This document shows positions 1 through 5,115 of a stretch of 9,856 nucleotides of DNA, piece after piece. The stretch comes from an uncultured Eubacteriales bacterium (GTDB taxonomy: Bacteria; Bacillota; Clostridia; Oscillospirales; CAG-272). The position numbers and the translations under genes are program-made. Under the pieces are notes generated by a model that saw nothing but the letters and a program-made list of their open reading frames with translations, had not been told where the DNA came from and did no database searches. How positions within the stretch are numbered: position 1 is the first letter of the stretch; each line of letters opens with the position of its first letter. The DNA lies in NCBI GenBank assembly GCA_934467435.1, contig CAKSLR010000053.1:1-9856 (forward strand), read 5' to 3'.

Positions 1-459
1 ACGGTGAATACGGTGGCGCATGATGTTGTCCATCACGATGCCAAAGCGGCAACCTGTACCGAAAAGGGTTGGTATGCCTACGATACCTGCAACCAGTGCC
101 GTTATACCACGTATGCGGAAATTTCTGCTCTCGGGCATGATTTCCCCGCCGACATCTGGCAAAAGGATGCCGAGGGGCACTGGAAGAAGTGTTCCCGTTG
201 TGACGCAACCGAACCGAAACTCGAACACGTGTGGAATGATGGGGATGTCATCGTAGAACCCACCTGCTCGACAACGGGAAAGAAGACCCATACCTGCAAG
301 GATTGCTTTGCTACCAAAACGGAAACGGTGAGTACGGCTGCGCATGATGTTGTCCATCACGATGCCAAAGCGGCAACCTGTACCGAAAAGGGTTGGTATG
401 CTTACGACACCTGCAACCAGTGCCGCTATACCACGTATGCGGAGATTCCCGCTCTCGGG
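1..459 (+). repeat. Long direct repeat, copies at 1-135 and 325-459
   Basis: Bases 1-135 match 325-459 with few differences, offset by exactly 324 bp (108 codons). The stretch 16-77 is identical to 340-401 over 62 bp. This is much closer than the other 39-residue units are to each other, which implies recent duplication or gene conversion of a 108-codon block. The upstream copy may extend beyond the start of the window. Confidence 0.85.
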
Positions 460-2121
460 CACGATAAGGTTTCCCACGATGGGAAAGCCGCAACCTGTAC
501 GGAATCCGGCTACCGGCCTTACGAGACCTGCAGCCGTTGCGACTACACGACCTACGAAACCATCGATGCCCTTGGTCACGATACCGTTTCCCATGCGGGG
601 AAAGCTGCAACCTGTACGGAAGACGGATATCAGCCCTATGAGACTTGCAGCCGCTGCGACTTTACGACTTACGAGGCCGTCGGTGCCCTTGGGCACGACA
701 TCGTTTCCCATGCGGGGAAGGAGGCAACCTGCACCGAAGATGGCGCCCAGCCCTATGAAGCATGCAGTCGCTGTGATTATACGACCTATGAAAAGATTCC
801 CGCCCGCGGCCATGACAGGATTCCCCATGATGCTAAGGCGGCAACGTGTACGGAAATCGGTTGGAGCGTTTATGTGACCTGTAACCGCTGCCGCTATACG
901 ACTTACCGGGAAATCGCCGCCCTCGGTCACGACGAAATTCCACATGCGGGGAAAGGGGCAACCTGTACGGAGGGCGGCTATCAGCCTTATGTGACCTGCA
1001 GCCGTTGCGACTACACGACCTGCAAAAAGGTCGATGCCCTTGGTCATGATTTCACCGGCGGTACATGGCAGAGCGATGCTGCCGGGCACTGGAAACGGTG
1101 TTCCCGCTGCGAGGTTGCCGGCGAGAAGGAAAATCATACCGGTGGTACGGCAACCTGTCAGGGCGGTGCGGTTTGTGACGTCTGTTTCGGGGTCTACGGG
1201 GAACGGAATCCCGGTCGCCATACAGGCGGTTCGGAAATCCGGGATATGAGAGAAGCCACCGCCGAAAAGGCGGGCTACACCGGCAACCGTTACTGCAAAG
1301 GGTGCCACGTCAAGTTGTCTGACGGCACGGACATTCCCACGCTTTCCGACCTGTCCGTCGACAAAAAGAGCGATTTGGCATCGGCAGCCGACGCCATGGA
1401 GAAATTTTGGAACGATCAGAGCGATGCCCTGACCGATGAGCAGGAAAAACAACTGGCGGACAGCATCCGCGCCGTCCGATCTGCACTCGAGAGCATCAAA
1501 AACGTGGAAGAGGCTGTGAAAAAGGCAGAAGCCATGCCCGCTTCTGACAAGATTCTGCCGGATGATGAGGCTGCCATGGTTGCCTACGAAACCGCAAAGA
1601 AGGCTTACGATGCCCTGTCTGCTGAGGAAAAGGAAATGGCAGGGGAGCGCACCGGAAATGCCCTGGACGCGATGCAAAAAGCCCTGACCGCCTATGACGT
1701 CACCTACGGCAACGGTAATACATGGACGGAAAACGAAAAGGACGACGGTTTGACCTTCACAGTCAACGGTTCCCACAAAAAGTTTGCGGATCTGATGATC
1801 AACGGTGCGGTCGTGAACCGCGAGTACTATGACATTGGGCAGGGAAGTACCATTATCACCCTGAAGGCACCGTATCTGCAGTCTCTACCTGCCGGCACAT
1901 ATACGCTCCTGGTCCGGTACACGGACGGTAGCACGGATGGAGAGGACTCCTTCACCATCACGAAAAATGACCCCGCGGACCCCTCCGATCCGACTGTAAC
2001 GGACCATTCCGTGCCGGTCGTGTGGATCGGCATGGTGATTGCCTGCGTGGTAATCATTTTCCTCCTGCTCCTGCTGCTCTTCCGGAAACGGAAGCAGGAG
2101 AAAGACAGAGAAGGGCAATAA
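1..2121 (+). CDS. Cys/His-repeat surface protein with C-terminal membrane anchor (5' partial)
   Basis: The reading frame is already open at base 1, so the true start and any signal peptide lie upstream; the GTG at 4 is unlikely to be the start because it falls inside a repeat. In order, the 706 visible codons hold: one 39-residue Cys/His repeat (16-132); a different Cys-rich module beginning GHDFPADIWQ (133-339); six more 39-residue repeats (340-1041); a second module of the GHDF..WQ type (from 1042) followed by further CxxC pairs to about 1310; a charged, Ala/Glu/Lys-rich helical region (about 1345-1716) with a motif like VEEAVKKAEAMP; and an X2/Ig-like beta domain (about 1747-1974) containing STIITLKAPYLQSLPAGTY. 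A hydrophobic helix (about 2011-2082) and the basic tail RKRKQEKDREGQ follow. There is no LPXTG motif, so the C-terminus should be held by the membrane helix, with the repeats outside the cell. Proteins of this build are common in gut Clostridia; their role is unknown. Adhesion or metal binding is conjecture. A terminator follows the stop. Confidence 0.85.
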   Translation, partial: TVNTVAHDVVHHDAKAATCTEKGWYAYDTCNQCRYTTYAEISALGHDFPADIWQKDAEGHWKKCSRCDATEPKLEHVWNDGDVIVEPTCSTTGKKTHTCKDCFATKTETVSTAAHDVVHHDAKAATCTEKGWYAYDTCNQCRYTTYAEIPALGHDKVSHDGKAATCTESGYRPYETCSRCDYTTYETIDALGHDTVSHAGKAATCTEDGYQPYETCSRCDFTTYEAVGALGHDIVSHAGKEATCTEDGAQPYEACSRCDYTTYEKIPARGHDRIPHDAKAATCTEIGWSVYVTCNRCRYTTYREIAALGHDEIPHAGKGATCTEGGYQPYVTCSRCDYTTCKKVDALGHDFTGGTWQSDAAGHWKRCSRCEVAGEKENHTGGTATCQGGAVCDVCFGVYGERNPGRHTGGSEIRDMREATAEKAGYTGNRYCKGCHVKLSDGTDIPTLSDLSVDKKSDLASAADAMEKFWNDQSDALTDEQEKQLADSIRAVRSALESIKNVEEAVKKAEAMPASDKILPDDEAAMVAYETAKKAYDALSAEEKEMAGERTGNALDAMQKALTAYDVTYGNGNTWTENEKDDGLTFTVNGSHKKFADLMINGAVVNREYYDIGQGSTIITLKAPYLQSLPAGTYTLLVRYTDGSTDGEDSFTITKNDPADPSDPTVTDHSVPVVWIGMVIACVVIIFLLLLLLFRKRKQEKDREGQ
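16..1041 (+). repeat. Seven 39-residue (117-bp) Cys/His repeats
   Basis: Units start at 16, 340, 457, 574, 691, 808 and 925, each exactly 117 bp long; the first is separated from the rest by a 207-bp module at 133-339. Each protein unit starts with GHD or AHD and carries His at positions 2 and 7 and Cys at 14, 25 and 28 (C-x10-C-x2-C), with the landmarks ATCTE, TCSRC or TCNRC, YTTY and ALGHD. The spacing never varies by a codon, so the repeat is under protein-level constraint. Similar repeats are known as tails of many clostridial surface proteins, without an assigned function. Confidence 0.9.
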
Positions 2122-2142
2122 GAGAAAGAAGAAAATTCGGGT

Positions 2143-2187
2143 AAAAAGCGGGAGTGCATTCCGAAGGATGCACTCCCGCTGTATTTT
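2143..2187. terminator. Bidirectional intrinsic terminator between converging genes
   Basis: A perfect 13-bp stem pairs 2147-2159 with 2168-2180 around an 8-base loop. On the minus strand the stem is followed directly by a run of T (bases 2143-2147 read as A on plus), a good terminator for the GH43-like gene ending at 2216. On the plus strand it is followed by GTATTTTA, a weaker T tract, 25 bases after the stop of the surface protein gene. Confidence 0.85.
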
Positions 2188-2215
2188 ATGGATGGGGAAG
2201 TATCGATTTAACTTC

Positions 2216-3136
2216 TTACACCCACTTCAGTTTTACGGCGCTTACGCCGTTATTGGGGTAAAAAGCGCTGAGCAGATAATAGCAGCCGTCTCTGTCTTTT
2301 ATGATTTCCGGCGCGTGCGCCTTCAGCATGGTGATCGGCGCGGTGCGGTAAAGACCCTCTATCGTGCGGGAGGCATACACCATGGTTCGGTTGTCATAGC
2401 AGCCGTTTCTTCCGTCGCAGATGGTCCAGAAAAGGTAATACACCCCGTCTTTTTTCATCAGGAACGGAGATTCGTTCTCGCACTCGGCAAACAGCGAGGT
2501 CTGCAGGATTTTTTCGTCTGACCAGTGTTCCGCATCTTCGGACGTGCGGTATTTCAGCAAACGGCTTTCGGTGTATAAGATGTAGTACACACCGTCTTCA
2601 CAATACAAAAACGGATCTCTTGCGCCGAAGTCGCGACAGGCAAACAGCGGCGCCTTCCTTTTCCAGGTTTTGAAGTCCGCCGTCTCTGCCCGCCGCATTT
2701 CCTGCGGACTGTATATGACCTGAAAAGCGCCCGCGTGTTTCATCAGGTGCGGCGCCCATATTTCCGGTTTCTCGCCCGGTCGTTCGGACGGGTAGAGAAT
2801 TTTGTCGCAGTCGCGGAACGAACCTTCGTGGAAAATTTCCGAAAAACTGTCTGCGGTTGCCGTACAGTGAAAAAGTTGGTATTCTGCCTCGTGAACATCT
2901 GCCTCATCATAATCAAAGTCATTGACAAAACCGCGGGGGCGGGGGTGCGTGATTCCCACCATATGCCACACCCCGTTGTCATGGAGAACCGAAAAATCGT
3001 TTGTAATCCATTCGTCATACCGGGTGCCTTTGGTAAAGGAGGGCGTATTTTCCCCCTGGTAGCGATCGGGGGTCGGTTGATACACACGGACATATTCGCC
3101 GTCCAGTTCGGGAATGAATAATTTTTCGCGGATCAT
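2216..3136 (-). CDS. GH43-like five-bladed beta-propeller glycoside hydrolase
   Basis: This 306-residue protein should cleave (or bind) alpha-L-arabinosyl, beta-xylosyl or fructosyl-type glycans. The fold call rests on repeated blade motifs and a catalytic set typical of clan GH-F/GH-J: an Asp in ITNDFSVL (about residue 47, candidate general base), an Asp in GARDPFLY (about 174, pKa modulator) and a Glu in NESPFL (about 222, general acid) just before DGVYYLFWT. EIWAPHL near 125-131 and HAPEI near 274-278 are also usual in the group. There is no signal peptide or membrane helix, so it should be cytoplasmic and act on imported oligosaccharides. The start at 3136 is chosen because AAAGGAA lies 9 bases ahead; an upstream in-frame ATG at 3223 would add 29 unlike residues and has no ribosome site. 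No transporter or sugar regulator is adjacent, so the substrate cannot be deduced. Exact family (43, 32 or a relative) is uncertain. Confidence 0.75.
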   Translation of the reverse strand: MIREKLFIPELDGEYVRVYQPTPDRYQGENTPSFTKGTRYDEWITNDFSVLHDNGVWHMVGITHPRPRGFVNDFDYDEADVHEAEYQLFHCTATADSFSEIFHEGSFRDCDKILYPSERPGEKPEIWAPHLMKHAGAFQVIYSPQEMRRAETADFKTWKRKAPLFACRDFGARDPFLYCEDGVYYILYTESRLLKYRTSEDAEHWSDEKILQTSLFAECENESPFLMKKDGVYYLFWTICDGRNGCYDNRTMVYASRTIEGLYRTAPITMLKAHAPEIIKDRDGCYYLLSAFYPNNGVSAVKLKWV

Positions 3137-3145
3137 GTAGCGCAG

Positions 3146-3152
3146 TTCCTTT
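3146..3152 (-). promoter_or_regulatory. Ribosome binding site deciding the GH43-like start
   Basis: On the minus strand AAAGGAA (within GGAAAGGAA) ends 9 bases before the ATG at 3136. No such site precedes the two upstream in-frame ATGs at 3223 and 3208. Confidence 0.6.
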
Positions 3153-3211
3153 CCGATATTCGTTTGTCTTGCGGTACCGGAAATTTCAGAATTCTTCGCG
3201 TCTGCCATTAA

Positions 3212-3240
3212 AAAATATTGCATTTATGGTATGTTGTCGG
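3212..3240 (-). promoter_or_regulatory. Candidate sigma-A promoter for the GH43-like gene
   Basis: On the minus strand CCGACA (3240-3235) and TATTTT (3217-3212) are 17 bases apart, each matching four of six consensus positions. Transcription would start near 3205, downstream of the alternative ATGs at 3223 and 3208, which agrees with translation from 3136. The match is only moderate. Confidence 0.35.
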
Positions 3241-3271
3241 TGGGGCTTTCTGCTTTCCGGTTCGCCTGGAA

Positions 3272-3294
3272 CGGCGGTGTGCCGCCGCTTTTTT
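3272..3294 (+). terminator. Plus-strand intrinsic terminator-like hairpin
   Basis: CGGCGG (3272-3277) pairs with CCGCCG (3282-3287) around a TGTG loop and is followed by C and six T. It has the classic form, but no plus-strand gene lies upstream; the upstream DNA is antisense to the GH43-like gene. It could end antisense transcripts or act as an attenuator for the small ORF at 3345. Confidence 0.55.
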
Positions 3295-3310
3295 CATGGT
3301 AGCACACCGC
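3274..3310. repeat. 9-bp inverted repeat competing with the terminator hairpin
   Basis: GCGGTGTGC (3274-3282) is perfectly complementary in reverse to GCACACCGC (3302-3310), with 19 bases between. Its left arm uses most of the left arm and the loop of the terminator hairpin at 3272-3294, so in RNA the two structures exclude each other. The palindrome CACCGCGGTG (3305-3314) overlaps the right arm. Confidence 0.6.
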
Positions 3311-3344
3311 GGTGGACTTTTCTATGGCAGGAGGGAACTCTTTT

Positions 3345-3509
3345 ATGGCAAAATGTAACTTTTTGCCCCGGTGCTTTGGGTCTCTCCCGGATGCACAACT
3401 TCTTCCCCCATTTATGATGTGTCTTCTGCAAACGGCACATCATCGAAAAGCGGGGTTCCCGTCCGGTTTTCATGGGGGCGTACGGTATGAGAGAAATCTT
3501 CTGATATGA
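3345..3509 (+). CDS. Possible 54-residue small protein, unknown
   Basis: The ATG at 3345 is preceded by a strong ribosome site, AGGAGGG at 3329-3335, with 9 bases of spacing, and the frame runs to TGA at 3507-3509. The product would begin MAKCNFLPRCF and end YERNLLI; it has three Cys, several basic residues, no clear membrane helix and no recognised domain. A 7-bp hairpin (3347-3367) covers the first codons and a 10-bp inverted repeat (3414-3443) lies inside. No good plus-strand promoter was seen. It may well be a chance ORF in non-coding DNA; the ribosome site is the only reason to list it. Confidence 0.2.
   Translation: MAKCNFLPRCFGSLPDAQLLPPFMMCLLQTAHHRKAGFPSGFHGGVRYERNLLI
3414..3443. repeat. 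10-bp inverted repeat
   Basis: ATGATGTG (3414-3421) matches CACATCAT (3436-3443) perfectly in reverse complement, and the next two positions inward also pair (one as a G-T wobble), leaving a 10-base loop. There is no T tract on either side, so it is not a terminator. It could be an RNA hairpin or a spaced operator. Confidence 0.45.
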
Positions 3510-3624
3510 ATCCCCTCATTCGGATATTTGGTTTCGGTATGGTCGTGCGTTACACCGTCTTCCTCCTGCAGGAAAAGGTGGTTTTCCGGCAACGTGAGAG
3601 AAAGCGGTAGGAATCCGGCGCGGT

Positions 3625-4860
3625 TCACTCCGTATGATCTTTGAGCCACCGCATGGCGGTATAGGCGTAAACCGCGCTGCCGAAGGGGAGTGCGGCGGGG
3701 TCGAATTTTACCATCGGATGGTGCTGCGGGTAGCGGTATCCTTTTTCGGGCTGTCCCGCCGCCAGAGCCAGCATGACGGAGGGCACTTCCCGGCTGACAT
3801 AGGCAAAGTCCTCGGAACCTGCCGAGCGGGAAATATCCTCGCCCTCACGGTCCGCGCGTAACTGTGCCACGGAAAAGACGTTTTTCGCGCCGAGCAGTTC
3901 TTCCCCGTAGCGCGTGGCATCGGCGACGAGTGCCTTGTCGTTTTGCAGGGGCGGACAACCGCCGGAAAAGGTTACTTCCGCCGCGGCGCGGAACGTACCG
4001 GCAATTCCCGTGGCGATTTCCCGGATACGCTGTTTGACCGCAGCCCGTACCTCCTCCGCAAAGGTCCGCAGACTTCCGCGCAGGATCGCCGTGTCGGGAA
4101 TGACGTTTGCCGCTTCCCCCGCGTGCATGGCGCCGACGGTCAGCACCGCGCGGTCTGGCAGCGCCAATTCCCGTGCCGGAATTTCCTGAAGGGCGATGAG
4201 AATATGCGCCGCCGCGGTCAGCGGGTCGATGCCGGCGCTTGGCATGGAGCCGTGGCAGCCCTTGCCCCGGATGCGGACCTCAAACGTATCGGCGGCGGGG
4301 GCGCTGACGCCGGGATCGGATACGATGATGGTGCCCGGCACGAACGGAACGCCCGCCATGACATGCAGCATCAGCGCTGCGTCCACCCTCGGGTTTTCCA
4401 GAACACCGCCACAAATCATGTCGGCGGCTCCCTCGAAAATTTCCTCCGCCGGTTGGAACATGAGTTTGACCGTGCCTTGGATTTCCGCTTCGTGCTGCTT
4501 TAACAGGCTCGCCGCACCGAGCAGCATGGCGGTGTGCATATCGTGGCCGCAGGCGTGCATACAGCCGTTCCGGGCGGCAAACGCCACGCCGGACTGCTCG
4601 GGAATCGGCAGGGCGTCCATGTCTGCGCGGAGCAAAAACACCTTGCCCGGCTTGCATCCGCCGGCAAGGACACGCAACCCAGCCCTGCCGCAATCTTCCG
4701 GCACGTATCCCATCTTTTCCAGTTCGGTTTTGACGTAGGGCAGTGTGTACGTCAGCGCAAAGCCGGTTTCGGCGTGGGCGTGCAGGTACTCGCGGTGTTT
4801 GCTAAGTTCCGCCGACAGCGTGGTTGCTTCGTGTAGCAGGGAAGTTGCAAGAGAAACCAT
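3625..4860 (-). CDS. M20 family metal-dependent amidohydrolase (N-acyl amino acid or hippurate hydrolase type)
   Basis: This 411-residue cytoplasmic enzyme should hydrolyse the amide bond of N-acyl amino acids or small peptides with a two-metal centre, as in peptidase family M20D. It has the usual length. Visible motifs in order: LHAHAETGF near 28-36; RADMDALPIPE near 78-88 with the metal-site Asp pair; ACGHDMH with Cys104, His106 and His109; QPAEE with Glu139 and Glu140; LMLHVMAG with His166; the dimerisation/lid segment with GKGCHGSMP around 199-207; NVIPDTAILRGSLRTF near 252-267; SEDFAYVS near 349-356; and QHHPM with His380/His381. All expected ligands are present, so it looks active. The start at 4860 is chosen because AAAGGAG lies 7 bases upstream and the homologous part begins there; a 38-codon upstream extension is in frame but reads through the leader hairpin. 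The substrate cannot be told from sequence; acyl-amino acid, hippurate, or aminobenzoyl-glutamate remain possible. It stands alone, divergent from the RHS gene. Confidence 0.9.
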   Translation of the reverse strand: MVSLATSLLHEATTLSAELSKHREYLHAHAETGFALTYTLPYVKTELEKMGYVPEDCGRAGLRVLAGGCKPGKVFLLRADMDALPIPEQSGVAFAARNGCMHACGHDMHTAMLLGAASLLKQHEAEIQGTVKLMFQPAEEIFEGAADMICGGVLENPRVDAALMLHVMAGVPFVPGTIIVSDPGVSAPAADTFEVRIRGKGCHGSMPSAGIDPLTAAAHILIALQEIPARELALPDRAVLTVGAMHAGEAANVIPDTAILRGSLRTFAEEVRAAVKQRIREIATGIAGTFRAAAEVTFSGGCPPLQNDKALVADATRYGEELLGAKNVFSVAQLRADREGEDISRSAGSEDFAYVSREVPSVMLALAAGQPEKGYRYPQHHPMVKFDPAALPFGSAVYAYTAMRWLKDHTE

Positions 4861-4867
4861 TCTTCCT

Positions 4868-4874
4868 CTCCTTT
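4868..4874 (-). promoter_or_regulatory. Ribosome binding site deciding the amidohydrolase start
   Basis: On the minus strand AAAGGAG, continuing into AGG, ends 7 bases before the ATG at 4860. It selects this start over the in-frame ATG at 4974, which lies beyond the leader hairpin and has no comparable site. Confidence 0.8.
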
Positions 4875-4933
4875 GCGGTTGTTTTCTTCCCTTAGGGTGC
4901 GCCGTTTTGAAAAAAATAAAAAAGATTCTGATA

Positions 4934-4969
4934 ATCCGGCATTCCGACATTTCGGGATGCCGGATTTTT
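4934..4969 (+). terminator. 14-bp hairpin with T tract in the divergent intergenic region
   Basis: Bases 4934-4947 pair with 4952-4965 (13 Watson-Crick pairs and one G-T) around the loop CATT, followed on the plus strand by TTTT. On the plus strand it has terminator form but no sense gene lies upstream. On the minus strand it would sit in the 5' leader of the amidohydrolase mRNA, with a broken T-rich tract (through about 4911) that begins several bases after the stem. It may block antisense transcription, or act in the leader. Confidence 0.5.
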
Positions 4970-4995
4970 GGCACACGGCCCGATTGGCAATTCCT

Positions 4996-5024
4996 ATTGC
5001 AAAAAACAAAACGGTATGGTACAA
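4996..5024 (-). promoter_or_regulatory. Candidate minus-strand promoter for the amidohydrolase
   Basis: On the minus strand TTGTAC (5024-5019) and TGCAAT (5001-4996) are 17 bases apart. The matches are weaker than those of the plus-strand promoter that occupies the same bases. A start near 4989 would give a leader of about 130 bases containing the 14-bp hairpin. Confidence 0.3.
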
Positions 5025-5025
5025 T
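4997..5025 (+). promoter_or_regulatory. Sigma-A promoter of the RHS gene
   Basis: TTGCAA (4997-5002) and TACAAT (5020-5025) have the ideal 17-base spacing, and TGG just before the -10 gives an extended -10. Transcription would begin near 5032, leaving a leader of about 84 bases that includes a small hairpin (CGCAT at 5041-5045 with ATGCG at 5051-5055). Confidence 0.7.
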
Positions 5026-5104
5026 ATGGGTAAGATTTCCCGCATGCGAGATGCGTTGAGATTTTGCCCCCGGTGCCCGGTTCGTTTTTTTGCCTTATGA
5101 TTTC

Positions 5105-5110
5105 GGAGGA
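5105..5110 (+). promoter_or_regulatory. Ribosome binding site of the RHS gene
   Basis: GGAGGA ends 5 bases before the ATG at 5116. This consensus site plus the signal peptide that follows fixes the start of the large gene. Confidence 0.85.
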
Positions 5111-5115
5111 AAAGT

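Larger units (their letters stand above)
3137..3624. other. 488-bp intergenic region with inverted repeats
   Basis: This gap separates two minus-strand genes and is too long for simple operon spacing. It holds the candidate GH43 promoter, a plus-strand terminator-like hairpin (3272-3294), an overlapping longer inverted repeat (3274-3310), a 7-bp hairpin (3347-3353 with 3361-3367), a 10-bp inverted repeat (3414-3443) and a weak small ORF (3345-3509). No clear terminator for the amidohydrolase gene was found just after 3625 on the minus strand. No similarity to a known gene, RNA or mobile element was recognised. Confidence 0.6.

Noticed and set aside
344..877. 177-codon ORF in another plus frame over the Cys/His repeats
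   Set aside because: It owes its length to the 117-bp period, which keeps alternate frames open; its product is Met/Pro/Arg-rich low-complexity, while the main frame carries the conserved Cys and His.
16..1041. CRISPR or non-coding tandem array
   Set aside because: The repeats are 117 bp, joined with no spacers, vary at third codon positions and are coding throughout.
2011..2121. Sortase anchor at the end of the surface protein
   Set aside because: A hydrophobic helix and basic tail are present, but no LPXTG-like motif precedes them.
3137..3223. 29-codon N-terminal extension of the GH43-like protein from the ATG at 3223
   Set aside because: No ribosome site precedes 3223 or 3208, the extra residues do not resemble the family, and a candidate promoter overlaps them; the ATG at 3136 has a proper site.
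3943..4738. Plus-strand ORFs at 3943-4503 and 4196-4738
   Set aside because: They are antisense to the amidohydrolase, which has complete catalytic motifs in the minus frame.
4861..4974. 38-codon N-terminal extension of the amidohydrolase
   Set aside because: It reads through the leader hairpin and the ribosome site, and family similarity starts after 4860.
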